Source: Rhodospirillales bacterium (GTDB lineage Bacteria > Pseudomonadota > Alphaproteobacteria > Reyranellales > Reyranellaceae). Taken from it: a stretch of 64,000 bases of DNA. The DNA lies in assembly GCA_009377525.1 (NCBI GenBank), contig WHTW01000018.1, positions 1 through 64,000 of the forward strand, given 5' to 3'. Below, one piece after another: positions 38,158 through 49,738 of the stretch; the stretch's first letter is position 1; every line of letters begins with the position of its first letter. Below the pieces are notes generated by a model that was not told the origin of the DNA, ran no database searches, and saw only the letters and a list, made by a program, of their open reading frames with translations. Position numbers and translations under genes: made by a program.

Positions 38158-39017
38158 AGGCGGATCCCACCGAGGCACCTCGTCGGCGCGACTACGATCG
38201 TCGCAAGAAGCGCGCGCCGATCAAGAAGAACGGCCGCCCGTTCTGGCGTCAGCCGCTGCTGCTCGGCCTCGTGGTGCTGCTGCTGGGCTGCGGCGGTGGC
38301 GGCGGCTGGTGGGCCTGGCGCGAGGGCTGGCTGGTCGAGGCGCGCAACCGGATGGACGCGATCGGCTTGGCCATCGTCGGCGCCGTCACGCCCTTCAAGC
38401 TGGTCGACGTCTCGGTCGAGGGCCGCGACTATGTCGAGCGCAGCGCCATCCTGGGCGCGCTCGGCGTCAAGGCGGGCGATTCGCTGCTGGGCATCGATCT
38501 GCAGGCCTCGCGCCAGAGGCTCGAGGCGATCGACTGGGTGGCGAGCGCCACCGTCGAGCGCCGCCTGCCGGACACGCTCTACGTCATCCTGGTCGAGCGC
38601 CGCGCCGTCGCCATCTGGCAGAACGGCGAGGAGTACACGCTGATCGACCGCGACGGCCGCACCGTGCGCGCCAGCCGCATGCCGCCGGGAGCGGAGAAGC
38701 TGCTGCTGCTGGGTGGTCCCGGCGCGCCCGAGCATGTCGGCGAGCTGCTTCTGCTGCTCGCCTACGAGCCTGCCGTCGCCCGCGAATTGCGCTCCGCCGT
38801 GTGGGTCGGCCAGCGCCGCTGGAACCTGGTGCTCAACAACGGTGTCGAGATCTGGCTGCCCGAGGAGGACGCGGTCGCCGCCCTCAGCCAGCTCGTCAAG
38901 CTCGACGACAAACACAAATTGCTCTCGCGCGAGTTCGGCGTCGTCGATCTACGATTGCCGGACAAGCTCTATCTCAGGAAACGCGGACCAGGCGATGCGC
39001 CGCCCGGACCGGTGTGA
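38154..39017 (+). CDS. ftsQ: Cell division protein FtsQ
   Basis: Bitopic divisome protein that bridges early and late components, 287 residues. A basic cytoplasmic N terminus (RRKKRAPIKKNGRP) precedes one membrane helix at about residues 38-58, then the periplasmic POTRA domain (LVDVSVEGRDYVERSAILGA) and the beta domain (AVAIWQNGEEYTLIDRDGRT, WNLVLNNGVEIWLP). It starts by ATGA overlap with ddl. A 43-base gap, the first real one since mraZ, separates it from ftsA. Confidence 0.95.
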   Translation: MKADPTEAPRRRDYDRRKKRAPIKKNGRPFWRQPLLLGLVVLLLGCGGGGGWWAWREGWLVEARNRMDAIGLAIVGAVTPFKLVDVSVEGRDYVERSAILGALGVKAGDSLLGIDLQASRQRLEAIDWVASATVERRLPDTLYVILVERRAVAIWQNGEEYTLIDRDGRTVRASRMPPGAEKLLLLGGPGAPEHVGELLLLLAYEPAVARELRSAVWVGQRRWNLVLNNGVEIWLPEEDAVAALSQLVKLDDKHKLLSREFGVVDLRLPDKLYLRKRGPGDAPPGPV

Positions 39018-39060
39018 TGCTCGGTGAACCTTTAGTGTAGGCGTAGCGACGGGGGAGATC

Positions 39061-40296
39061 GTGGCTAAGACAAGAAACGGCGTGATTGCGGCTCTCGATA
39101 TCGGCACCAGCAAGGTCGTCTGCTTCGTGGCTCGGGTCGACGGCCAGGGTTTGCGCGTGGTCGGTATCGGCCATCAACCGGCCCAGGGCATGCGATCGGG
39201 CAACATCGTCGACATGGAGGCCGCCACGCGCGCCATCTCATCGGCGGTGTCGACGGCGGAGGAGATGTGCGGTGAGCACGTCCGCGAGGTCATCGTCGGC
39301 GTGAGCGGCGGCTCGGCCGCCTCGCACAACCAGAGCCTCGACGTCGCCATCGGCCACCACGAGATCGGCGAGCGCGACGTGCGCCGTGTGCAGCAGCACA
39401 TCCACCTGCCGGCCGAGACCGCCGACCGCGACATCATCCATTCCGAGGCCATCGGCTTCTCGGTCGACGGCACGCCGGTGCGCGACGCACGCGGTATGTT
39501 CGGCGAGCGCCTCGGCGTCGAGGTCCACCTGGTGACGGCGGCGAGCGGCGCGATGCGCAACCTGCAGGTCTGCGTGCGGCGCGCCCATCTCGAGATCGCC
39601 GACCGCGTCGTGGCGGCCCACGCCGCGGGCCTGAGCTCGCTGGTATCCGACGAGCGCGACCTCGGCGTCACCTTGATCGACATGGGCGGCGGCACGACCT
39701 CGATCGCGGTCTTCTACGAAGGCCATCTCGTGCACGTCGACAGCATCCCGGTCGGCGGCGAGCACGTCACCCGCGACATCGCCCGCGGCCTCAGCACGCC
39801 GCTGGCCCATGCCGAGCGCATGAAGACCCAGATCGGCCGCGCCGTCGCCAAGCCCAACGACGAGTACGACATCATCGACGTGCCGCTGATCGGCGAGGAG
39901 GATCGCACCCGTCCCAACCACATCCCGCGCTCGATCCTGGTCGGCATCATCCGGCCGCGCATCGAGGAGACCTTCGAGCTGGTGCGCAGCCGGCTCGAGG
40001 CCAGCGGTGTGGATAAGTTGGCCGGCGGACGCGCCGTTCTGGTCGGCGGGGCTTGCCAGCTCGACGGCGTGCCCGAGGTTGCCGCGTCGATCCTCAACAA
40101 GAAAGTGCGCACCGGTGGCCCGTTGCGGCTCGCCGGCCTCGCGGATTCGACCGGCGGCCCGGCGTTTTCGGCCGCTGCCGGCCTGCTCGCCTTCGCGCTC
40201 AACAACCACGCTGCCGGTCAGGCTCAACCGGTGCCGACGGAGATGCCGTCGAGTCGAATTGGGCGGATTGGCAGTTGGATTAGGGAGAACTTTTAG
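39061..40296 (+). CDS. ftsA: Cell division protein FtsA
   Basis: Actin-like membrane tether for the FtsZ ring, 411 residues. Nucleotide-binding segments ALDIGTSKVVCFVARV and TLIDMGGGTTSIAVF are clear, as are the PVGGEHVTRDIARGLSTPL block and the VLVGGACQLDGVPEVA adenosine site. The C-terminal amphipathic helix that targets the membrane is SRIGRIGSWIRENF. It starts with GTG at 39061 after a CGGGGGAG site. Confidence 0.97.
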   Translation: MAKTRNGVIAALDIGTSKVVCFVARVDGQGLRVVGIGHQPAQGMRSGNIVDMEAATRAISSAVSTAEEMCGEHVREVIVGVSGGSAASHNQSLDVAIGHHEIGERDVRRVQQHIHLPAETADRDIIHSEAIGFSVDGTPVRDARGMFGERLGVEVHLVTAASGAMRNLQVCVRRAHLEIADRVVAAHAAGLSSLVSDERDLGVTLIDMGGGTTSIAVFYEGHLVHVDSIPVGGEHVTRDIARGLSTPLAHAERMKTQIGRAVAKPNDEYDIIDVPLIGEEDRTRPNHIPRSILVGIIRPRIEETFELVRSRLEASGVDKLAGGRAVLVGGACQLDGVPEVAASILNKKVRTGGPLRLAGLADSTGGPAFSAAAGLLAFALNNHAAGQAQPVPTEMPSSRIGRIGSWIRENF

Positions 40297-40441
40297 GCAA
40301 TATGTTGTGCGGGGAAAGGCAATCCCCACAGGCTATTGATAAGAACCAAGAAAAGCCGGTGGCGGCGAAGGGTCCGGCCAAAAAATGGGTCCACGCCGCT
40401 GCTCCGAGCAGATTACCCCCTCGTTTGCGTGGAGAAGCCGA

Positions 40442-42226
40442 ATGACAATCAACCTCAGCCTCCCCCAAAAGGAGTCCGAGATTAAGCCGCGTATCACCGT
40501 CATCGGCGTCGGTGGCGCGGGCGGAAACGCCGTCAACAACATGATCAGCGCCGCGCTGGAAGGCGTGGAGTTCATCGTCGCCAACACCGACGCCCAGGCG
40601 CTCGGCCAGTCGCTCGCCGACCGCCGCGTCCAGCTCGGCATCACCATCACCCAGGGCCTGGGCGCGGGTGCGCGCCCCGAGGTCGGCCGGCAGGCCGCCG
40701 AAGAGGCGCTGCCGGAGATCCTGCAGCTGCTCGACGGCGCCAACATGGTGTTCGTCACTGCCGGCATGGGCGGCGGCACCGGCACCGGTGCCGCACCCGT
40801 CATCGCCGCGGCGGCGCGCGAGCAGGGTATCCTCACTATCGGCGTCGTCACCAAGCCCTTCCACTTCGAGGGCCGCCGCCGCATGCAGTCGGCCGAGCAG
40901 GGCATCACCGAGCTGGAGAAGGTGGTCGACACGTTGATCGTCATCCCCAACCAGAACCTGTTCAAGATCGCCAACGAGAAGACGACCTTCGCCGACGCCT
41001 TCAAGATGGCCGACGACGTGCTGCACATGGGCGTGCGCGGCGTCACCGACCTCATGGTCATGCCCGGCCTGATCAACCTCGACTTCGCCGACATCCGTAC
41101 GGTGATGGGCGAGATGGGCAAGGCGATGATGGGCACCGGCGAGGCCGAGGGCCAGGATCGCAGCCGCGTCGCGGCCGAGTCGGCGATCTCCAACCCGCTG
41201 CTGGAAGATCACTCGATGAAGGGCGCCAAGGGCGTGCTCATCAACATCACCGGCGGCCTCGACATGACCCTGCACGAGGTCGACGAGGCGGCCAACCGCA
41301 TCCGCGAGGAAGTCGACGCCGACGCCAACATCATCTTCGGCTCGACCTTCGACGCCACCATGCAGGGCCGCATGCGCGTGTCGGTGGTCTCCACCGGCAT
41401 CTCCGCCGTGGCCGCCCAGCAACCGGCGCCGAACTACCTGTCGCTCGACATGAACCGGCCGATGCAGACCGGCCAGCCGGCGCTCAGCCGTCCGATCGCG
41501 CCGCCGGTCGGCCGCGTCGCCATGCCGGCTGCTGCGGTCGCGGCACCCGCCGCTGCCTCTCCCACGCTGGCAGCGCCTCCGGTGGCGCCCATGGTCGCCG
41601 CCACTCCGCAGGTGATGGCGCCCGTGACCGCTGCTTCGGCTCCCGCGCCGGTCGCCGCCGCGCCCGTCGCTCCGGCGCCGGCGGCACCGCCGATCCCGGT
41701 GATGGCCGAGACACCGATCCCGGCCCAGATCGTCGCGGCGCCGGTCGAGCCGGTCGTCGCGCCGGCTCCTGTCGCCGCTCCGGCGCCGGTCACACCCGCT
41801 GCGCCTCCGATCGCGGCTTCGGCGCCCGCTCCGGTCGCCGCACCGCCAGCCGCCGCGCCGCCGCGTCCGCTGGTCGACGAGAACGACTGGCGCGTCAGCC
41901 GTCCGGCGACCAGGCCGGCGGTGCGGGCCGGCGAGCCGATCGCGCGACCGGTTGCCGCGCGGGCGGCCAGCGAGAGCCGTGCGCCGAACCTGTTCCAGCG
42001 CATCACGGGCGCGTTTGCCCCGCCCAAGCCGGCGGCGGCTCCCGCCGTCGAGCCGATGGCACCGCGCACGGTGCCGGAGAATGTCGTGGCGGTGGCCCCC
42101 AAGCCCGCGCCGCGGCCCGCTCCGGCGCAGGCCTCGATCAATCTCGACGTCACCGAGCGCGCCAAGCCCGCGCGAGATGACGACGACCTGCAAATTCCCG
42201 CGTTCCTGCGCCGGCAAGCCAACTGA
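40442..42226 (+). CDS. ftsZ: Cell division protein FtsZ with very long Ala/Pro linker
   Basis: Tubulin-like GTPase that forms the division ring, 594 residues. The globular domain covers about residues 15-320: [16 protein letters not shown], the tubulin signature [16 protein letters not shown], and [20 protein letters not shown]. An Ala/Pro/Val-rich linker of roughly 240 residues follows. The conserved C-terminal peptide that binds FtsA is at the very end as [10 protein letters not shown]. Typical FtsZ is about 380-400 residues; long linkers are known in alphaproteobacteria but this one is at the long end. The ATG at 40442 follows a GGAGAAG site; the frame open from 40385 lacks family likeness. 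A 145-base gap after ftsA could hold its own promoter. Confidence 0.96.
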   Translation: MTINLSLPQKESEIKPRITVIGVGGAGGNAVNNMISAALEGVEFIVANTDAQALGQSLADRRVQLGITITQGLGAGARPEVGRQAAEEALPEILQLLDGANMVFVTAGMGGGTGTGAAPVIAAAAREQGILTIGVVTKPFHFEGRRRMQSAEQGITELEKVVDTLIVIPNQNLFKIANEKTTFADAFKMADDVLHMGVRGVTDLMVMPGLINLDFADIRTVMGEMGKAMMGTGEAEGQDRSRVAAESAISNPLLEDHSMKGAKGVLINITGGLDMTLHEVDEAANRIREEVDADANIIFGSTFDATMQGRMRVSVVSTGISAVAAQQPAPNYLSLDMNRPMQTGQPALSRPIAPPVGRVAMPAAAVAAPAAASPTLAAPPVAPMVAATPQVMAPVTAASAPAPVAAAPVAPAPAAPPIPVMAETPIPAQIVAAPVEPVVAPAPVAAPAPVTPAAPPIAASAPAPVAAPPAAAPPRPLVDENDWRVSRPATRPAVRAGEPIARPVAARAASESRAPNLFQRITGAFAPPKPAAAPAVEPMAPRTVPENVVAVAPKPAPRPAPAQASINLDVTERAKPARDDDDLQIPAFLRRQAN

Positions 42227-42257
42227 CGCAGGCGTGCAAGTTTTCCACGCATCACTG

Positions 42258-42284
42258 GAGGGGCCCTGCGGCCCCTCTTTTTTT
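42258..42284 (+). terminator. Rho-independent terminator of the dcw cluster
   Basis: Perfect 8-base stem GAGGGGCC/GGCCCCTC with a CTGC loop, followed by seven T. It starts 31 bases after the ftsZ stop and separates the dcw transcript from bamD. Confidence 0.92.
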
Positions 42285-42332
42285 CGCCCCGCCATGATAT
42301 AAACGCGCCGGCGCAACGGGTTATGGGTCAGC

Positions 42333-43157
42333 ATGTCGAAAGCGGTCTTCACAACGATTCGCGGCGCGTTCGCCGGGCTGGCGATGGCTGTCGCGACGCT
42401 GACGCTTTCCGGCTGCGGCTCGTCGGACGACGACGACAACTACGTCGAGCGGCCGGTCGACCTGCTCTATAACCGCGCCCTCGATGACCTGGGCGCCCAG
42501 GACTACAAGGCCGCCGCCAAGGGCTTCGAAGAGGTCGACCGCCAGCATCCCTATTCGGTGTGGGCGACCAAGGCGCAGATCATGGCGGCCTTCGCCTACT
42601 ACCAGTCGAACAAGTACGACGAGGCGGTCATCGCGCTGGACCGCTTCATCCAGCTCCATCCCGGCCATCGCGACATTCCCTACGCCTACTACCTGAAGGC
42701 GCTCTGCTTCTACGAGCAGATCTCCGACGTCGGCCGCGATCAGCGCGTCACGCAGCAGGCGCTGGATGCACTCGCCGAGGTGGTCAAACGCTTCCCCGAA
42801 TCGCCCTATGCCCGCGACGCGCGCCTCAAGGTCGAGCTCGCCATCGACCATCTCGCCGGCAAGGAGATGGCGGTCGGTCGCTACTACCAGAGCAACCAGC
42901 AATATGTCGGCGCCATCAACCGCTATCGCGTGGTGATCGAGCGCTACCAGACGACCACGCACGTGCCGGAGGCGCTGCACCGCCTGGTCGAGAGCTATCT
43001 GTCGCTCGGCGTCAAGAGCGAGGCACAGGAAGCGGCGGCGGTGCTCGGCTACAACTTCCCGGGCAGCGAATGGTACCAGGACAGCTACTTCTTGATGACC
43101 GGCGAAGGAACGCGGCCGCCAGACGAGAAGAGCGGCTGGTTCTTCGGCCTGTTCTGA
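42333..43157 (+). CDS. bamD: Outer membrane assembly lipoprotein BamD
   Basis: Essential lipoprotein of the BAM complex that folds outer membrane beta barrels, 274 residues. A lipoprotein signal ends in LSGC with the lipidated cysteine at residue 28. The rest is built of tetratricopeptide-type helices (NRALDDLGAQDYKAAAKGFE, AYYQSNKYDEAVIALDRFIQ, HPYSVWATKAQIMAAFAYY), the usual five-repeat BamD fold. It begins after the dcw terminator, with a TATAAA box at 42298-42303 that may be its -10. recN starts 7 bases after its stop. Confidence 0.95.
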   Translation: MSKAVFTTIRGAFAGLAMAVATLTLSGCGSSDDDDNYVERPVDLLYNRALDDLGAQDYKAAAKGFEEVDRQHPYSVWATKAQIMAAFAYYQSNKYDEAVIALDRFIQLHPGHRDIPYAYYLKALCFYEQISDVGRDQRVTQQALDALAEVVKRFPESPYARDARLKVELAIDHLAGKEMAVGRYYQSNQQYVGAINRYRVVIERYQTTTHVPEALHRLVESYLSLGVKSEAQEAAAVLGYNFPGSEWYQDSYFLMTGEGTRPPDEKSGWFFGLF

Positions 43158-43164
43158 ACCCTGC

Positions 43165-44844
43165 ATGCTGGTCTCGCTTTCGATCCGCGACTTCGTGCTG
43201 ATCGAGAAGCTCGACCTCGACTTCGTGCGCTCCCGTGGTGGCGGCCTCGGCGCCCTCACCGGTGAGACCGGCGCCGGCAAGTCCATCCTGATCGACGCAC
43301 TTGGCCTGGCGCTGGGCAATCGCGCCGAATCGGCCGCGGTCCGGCGCGGCGCGACCCAGGCCTCGGTGGTGGCCTCGTTCGACCTGCCCAAGGATCACCC
43401 GGCGCATGCGGTGCTGGCAGAGCACGGCCTCGCAGACGACGACGTGCTCACCCTGCGGCGCATCGTCGGCGCCGACGGTCGCGGCCGCGCCTTCGTCAAC
43501 GACCAGCCGGCCTCGGTGGCGCTGCTGCGCCGGCTGGGCGACACGCTGGTCGAGATCCAGGGCCAGATGGAGCAGCACGGCCTGCTCGACATGGGCACGC
43601 ATCGCGCCTCGCTCGACGCTTTTGCCGGGCTCGACAAGCAGGCCGAGGCGGTGCGTGCGGCCTGGCACGCCTGGCGGGCCGCCGAGCAGGCGCGCGCCGA
43701 TGCCGAGGCGGCGGCGGCAGCGGCGCGCCGCGACGAGGACTTCCTGCGCCATTCGGTGAAGGAACTGGTGGTGCTTTCGCCCAAGCCCGACGACGAGGAG
43801 AAGCTCGCTGAAGAGCGCCAGCTCCTGCGCGCCGGCAGCGCCCTGGGCGAGGCGGTGACCCAGGCGATGGCCGAGCTGGAGCACGGACGCGGCGCGGTCG
43901 GCGCCTTGCGCAATGCGCATCGGCTGCTCGAACGCAACGTCGACAAGGCGATGGGGCGGCTCGACACGGCGCTCGCGGCACTCGACCGGGCACTGAGCGA
44001 AGCCACCGAGGCGCAGGCCCAGCTCGAGGCGGCGCAGGCGGCGCTTGAATTCGATCCGGCACGGCTCGAGAAGGTCGAGGAGCGCCTGTTCGCGCTGCGT
44101 GCGGCGGCACGCAAGCACAATGTCACGGTGCCGGAGCTGGCGGCGCTCACCGAGCGGTTCGGCGCGCAACTGGCGGCGCTGGACGATGGCAAAGCCGGCC
44201 TCGAGCGGCTGGCCGACGAGGCGAAGGCCGCACGCGACGCCTACCTCGCCGCGGCCGAGGCTCAGTCCACCGCCAGGCGCAAAGGCGCGGCACGGCTCGA
44301 CAAGGCCGTGGCCGCTGAGCTCGGGCCGCTCAGGCTGGAGAGGGCCAAGTTCGTCACTGATCTTGCACCCTTGCCCGAGACCGAATGGTCGGAGCACGGC
44401 GCTGATCGCGTGCAGTTCACCGTCGCCACCAATCCGGGCACGCCGCCGGCGCCGATCGCGCGCATCGCCTCGGGCGGCGAGCTGTCGCGTTTCCTGCTGG
44501 CGCTGAAAGTCTGCCTGGCCAAGGTCGGCGATGCGGCGACCATCGTGTTCGACGAGGTCGATTCGGGCATCGGCGGCGCCACCGCGGCCGCCGTCGGCGA
44601 GCGATTGAAGCGGCTGGCCAAGGACGTGCAGGTGCTGGTGGTCACGCACTCGCCGCAGGTCGCGGCCGTCGCCGATCGCCACTGGCTGATCCGCAAGACC
44701 ACGACCAAGAGTGCGGCCAGCACCGATGTGTTGGCGCTCGACGCCAAGGGCCGCCGCGAGGAGATTGCCCGCATGCTGTCGGGCGCGCAGGTGACGGCCG
44801 AGGCGCGTGCCGCCGCCGACCGGCTGCTGGCGGCGGCAGGTTAG
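43165..44844 (+). CDS. recN: DNA repair protein RecN
   Basis: SMC-like ATPase used in double-strand break repair, 559 residues. The N-terminal Walker A is LTGETGAGKSILIDAL, the central part (about 150-360) is a long Ala/Glu/Arg-rich coiled coil, and the C-terminal half carries the ABC signature IASGGELSRFLLALK and Walker B TIVFDEVDSGIGG. The QMEQHGLLD segment is RecN-specific. It sits between bamD and ligA, the usual order in alphaproteobacteria. No LexA-type box is obvious upstream. Confidence 0.95.
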   Translation: MLVSLSIRDFVLIEKLDLDFVRSRGGGLGALTGETGAGKSILIDALGLALGNRAESAAVRRGATQASVVASFDLPKDHPAHAVLAEHGLADDDVLTLRRIVGADGRGRAFVNDQPASVALLRRLGDTLVEIQGQMEQHGLLDMGTHRASLDAFAGLDKQAEAVRAAWHAWRAAEQARADAEAAAAAARRDEDFLRHSVKELVVLSPKPDDEEKLAEERQLLRAGSALGEAVTQAMAELEHGRGAVGALRNAHRLLERNVDKAMGRLDTALAALDRALSEATEAQAQLEAAQAALEFDPARLEKVEERLFALRAAARKHNVTVPELAALTERFGAQLAALDDGKAGLERLADEAKAARDAYLAAAEAQSTARRKGAARLDKAVAAELGPLRLERAKFVTDLAPLPETEWSEHGADRVQFTVATNPGTPPAPIARIASGGELSRFLLALKVCLAKVGDAATIVFDEVDSGIGGATAAAVGERLKRLAKDVQVLVVTHSPQVAAVADRHWLIRKTTTKSAASTDVLALDAKGRREEIARMLSGAQVTAEARAAADRLLAAAG

Positions 44845-47010
<2,166 letters not shown>

Positions 47011-47014
47011 GGGC

Positions 47015-47145
47015 GCGCGGGCCTCCGGCCCGCTCATGATCTTCCGGACCGCGAGCCTCCTACGCCGAATCGGCCAGAGGCCGATTCGGCGTAGGAGGCT
47101 CGCGGTCCAGAAGACGAAGAGTATGAGCGGGCCCGAGGCCCGCGC
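47015..47145. repeat. Nested palindromic element, site 2
   Basis: Outer arms 47015-47037 and 47123-47145 pair at 22 of 23 positions and end in CTCAT/ATGAG. Between them lies an inner hairpin with 35-base arms (47041-47075 and 47079-47113, one mismatch) and only a 3-base loop AGA. The inner arms begin CTTCCGGACCGCG as at 11966 and 52465. It lies between the convergent ligA and OmpA-like genes. Confidence 0.9.
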
Positions 47146-47151
47146 TCCAAG

Positions 47152-47177
47152 AAAAACGGCCGGGCAATGCCCGGCCG
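47152..47177 (-). terminator. Rho-independent terminator of the OmpA-like gene
   Basis: On the minus strand a perfect 9-base stem CGGCCGGGC/GCCCGGCCG with a 3-base loop is followed by five T. It starts 25 bases after the stop codon of the OmpA-like gene. Confidence 0.9.
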
Positions 47178-47201
47178 CTCCTGCTCCGAAATCCCGATCG
47201 T

Positions 47202-48146
47202 CTACTGGATGACGATCTCGACGCGGCGGTTCTGCGGTTCGCGCACGCCGTCGGCGGTCTGGACCAGGAGGCCCGCCTCGCCGCGGCCGATCACCGTGAT
47301 CGCCTGCGCCGGCACGCCCTCGCGCACCAGGGCATCCTTGACCGCGTTGGCGCGACGCAGCGACAGCGCCATGTTGTAGGCCTCCGGGCCCGACGTGTCG
47401 GTGTGGCCGGTCGCCGTGATGCGGGCATTGCCCTTGGTCTTGAACGCAGCCGCGGCCTGCTTGATCGTGGCCAGCGCCTGCTGGCTCAGGTTCGAGCGGT
47501 CCCAGTCGAAGAACACCATGAACGACGGCGGCGCAACCGCCGGCGGCGGCGGGGGCGGCGGCGGCGGAGCCGAGCCGAACTTGACCTGCACGGCGGCGAG
47601 CAGGGCGACGTTGTTGTTGGTCCACGACGTCCCGGCGACCGTCGGGTTGGTGGTGCCGATATAGCGGCCTTCGAGATTGAAGCGCAGGTTCGGCGTGGCG
47701 TTGTAGCCCACACCCAGGATGCCTTGATAGGCGAAGGTCGTGCTGCCGAGGTTGTAATCGGAATCGATGAAGCCGACGCCGGCGCCCGCGCCGATATAAG
47801 GCACGAAGGTGCCCGTGGCGTTGAAGTCGTAAAGGAAGTTGGCCATCGCCGTCACCTGGCTGATCTGTCCGGTGATCGCGCGGCCGCCAAAGAAGTTGCC
47901 GTTGTTGTTCTGGCGATAGAGGCCTTCGACTTCGATGCGCGGGCCGATGAAGTCGTAGCCGAACTTGCCGCCGAGTGCCCAGCCCGTCTGAGGAGAGACG
48001 TTCTGGCCGAGGATGGTGGTGTTGAACAGCCAGTTCAGGCCGCCTTGGACGCCGAAGTACACGCCGGGCGCTTGGACATCTTGAGCTTGAGCGGTAGACG
48101 CTGGCAGTGCCGCGATGGCTGCCGCCGCAATCAAGACCTTCTTCAT
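47202..48146 (-). CDS. Outer membrane beta-barrel protein with OmpA-type peptidoglycan-binding domain
   Basis: Predicted outer membrane protein that links the envelope to peptidoglycan, 314 residues. A signal peptide opens MKKVLIAAAAIAALPAS and is cleaved near residue 21. Residues about 25-195 form an eight-strand-type barrel (GVYFGVQGGLNWLF, RIEVEGLYRQN, VPYIGAGAGVGFID). A run of nine prolines then leads to an OmpA C-terminal domain with TATGHTDTSGPEAYNMALS and NRRVEIVIQ. The ATG at 48146 has an AGGAGA ribosome site; the frame is open to 48203 but without a signal sequence. A terminator follows at 47152. Confidence 0.93.
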   Translation of the reverse strand: MKKVLIAAAAIAALPASTAQAQDVQAPGVYFGVQGGLNWLFNTTILGQNVSPQTGWALGGKFGYDFIGPRIEVEGLYRQNNNGNFFGGRAITGQISQVTAMANFLYDFNATGTFVPYIGAGAGVGFIDSDYNLGSTTFAYQGILGVGYNATPNLRFNLEGRYIGTTNPTVAGTSWTNNNVALLAAVQVKFGSAPPPPPPPPPAVAPPSFMVFFDWDRSNLSQQALATIKQAAAAFKTKGNARITATGHTDTSGPEAYNMALSLRRANAVKDALVREGVPAQAITVIGRGEAGLLVQTADGVREPQNRRVEIVIQ

Positions 48147-48703
48147 GCGTATCTCCTGGTGGAAGACTTCAGAGAGGTTTGCTTCGCGTTGGGGCTGAGG
48201 CAATTGCGTAGCGGGCGGAGTCTACGCGCCGCAAATTTCGGTCGCCACCAAATGGCGCCTGCATCGACGCATTCCTGCCTCGGTGTGGTCTCGTGGTAAC
48301 AGTCGCTGTGGCCATCCTGTGACCGCGGCAAGTCGCTGGGCTTCCTTCATCGGGACATCAGAAATTTTCCGCTTCGCGCGCTGTCTTCGTCATCAATTGA
48401 GATCTTCGATGCGCAGCGTACGCTTTCAGACTGATCAACTGTACCGCACCAACAGTGAAGCCTCCTGGGTCGTGGCCGGTTTCCTCATCGACGAGAAGGA
48501 ATCTCGACTGCCCCGCATGCAGGCATGGTGAACAACCGAACCGAGCACGACCACTTTGTTCCGGAGTGATACTCGGGCCTGCATATTGGATTGAATAGAC
48601 GTCATAATATACACGCCGAACATGTTCGACGTTCGCTTGCCGATGGCTTCCTCGAAGCCCCTCGGAATGCTAGAGGCTGCACCGCCTTACTGGAGTTGAT
48701 CGA
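48147..48703. other. Intergenic region, no gene recognised
   Basis: Divergent intergenic space between the OmpA-like gene and the desulfhydrase-like gene. Small open frames (for example 48283-48531) have no recognisable features. A 12-base perfect palindrome CGAACATGTTCG lies at 48617-48628, about 76 bases before the next gene and in a position suitable for an operator. No promoter pair can be named with confidence. Confidence 0.5.
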
Positions 48704-49738
48704 ATGGATTTGGCTCGTTTTCCGCGTCGCCGTTACACTCATGCCCCCACGCCAATCGAGCCACTTCCGCACTTCACCAAGGCCCTGGCGGCGAGCTGTC
48801 CGGGCGGCGTCGGCCCGGAGATCTGGATCAAGCGTGACGACCTGCTGGGCCTCTTCCCCGGCGGCAACAAGACCCGCAAGCTCGAGTTTCTCGCTGCGGA
48901 CGCGTTGGCCCAGGGCGCCGATACGCTGATCACCTGCGGCGCGCCGCAGTCCAACCATTGCCGCATCACCCTTTCGGCCGCGATCAAGGAAGGGCTGAAA
49001 TGCCGCTTCGTGATCGAGGAGCGCGTGCCCGGCAGCTACAAGAAGGAGGCCGGCGGCAACAACTTCATGTTCGAGCTGATGGGCGTCGAAGCCATCACCG
49101 TGGTCCCCGGCGGTTCGGACATGGGGGCCGCCATGTCCAAGGTCGCCCAGGAAGTCGCCTCGCTCGACCGCAAGGGCTACGTCATCCCGGGTGGCGGGTC
49201 GAACGCGATCGGCGGCCTGGGCTATGTCGCCTGCGTGCAGGAAATGCAGCAGCAGTGGTCGGACATGGGGCTGGTGCTCGATGCCGTCGTCGTCGGTTCG
49301 GGCAGCTCAGGCACCCATGGCGGCATGGTGGCGGGCTTCTTCGGCAACCACATCAAGATCCCGCTGATCGGCATCGGCGTCAGCCGCGATCCCGCCGACC
49401 AGGAGCCGCTGGTCCACAAGGAGGCGCAGGCAGTCGCCGACCTTTTAGGCATCGGCAAGGTGCCGCGCGAAGCGATCAAGAGCTTCGGCGGCTACTGGCA
49501 GCCGAAATACTCGGTGCCAAATGCCAAGATGGTGGAAGCCGTCCAGCTACTGGCGCGCACCGAAGGCATCCTGCTCGACCCGGTCTATACCGGAAAGATC
49601 ATGGCCGGCCTGATCGGCCTTGCGCGCCAGGGCCACTTCAAGCCCAATGCGAAGGTGCTGTTCATGCACACCGGCGGCCTGCCGTCGCTGCACGCCTATG
49701 AAGACGTCGTGCTTGGGCGGACTGTCCTGAAGGACTAG
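48704..49738 (+). CDS. D-cysteine desulfhydrase / L-cysteate sulfo-lyase family enzyme
   Basis: Predicted PLP enzyme of the D-cysteine desulfhydrase/ACC deaminase-like family, 344 residues. The PLP lysine is in FPGGNKTRKLEFLAADAL and the phosphate/substrate region in ITCGAPQSNHCRITLSAAI. The N terminus DLARFPRRRYTHAPTPIEPL is typical of both DcyD and the sulfo-lyase CuyA. The choice between D-cysteine and L-cysteate as substrate cannot be made by eye. It stands alone on its strand and its stop codon shares the tetranucleotide CTAG with the convergent aminopeptidase stop. Confidence 0.88.
   Translation: MDLARFPRRRYTHAPTPIEPLPHFTKALAASCPGGVGPEIWIKRDDLLGLFPGGNKTRKLEFLAADALAQGADTLITCGAPQSNHCRITLSAAIKEGLKCRFVIEERVPGSYKKEAGGNNFMFELMGVEAITVVPGGSDMGAAMSKVAQEVASLDRKGYVIPGGGSNAIGGLGYVACVQEMQQQWSDMGLVLDAVVVGSGSSGTHGGMVAGFFGNHIKIPLIGIGVSRDPADQEPLVHKEAQAVADLLGIGKVPREAIKSFGGYWQPKYSVPNAKMVEAVQLLARTEGILLDPVYTGKIMAGLIGLARQGHFKPNAKVLFMHTGGLPSLHAYEDVVLGRTVLKD

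Noticed and set aside
48617-48628. CGAACATGTTCG palindrome as a LexA box
   Set aside because: The alphaproteobacterial LexA site is GTTC-N7-GTTC and the Gram-positive one has a four-base centre; this has neither spacing. Kept only as a note in the intergenic entry.
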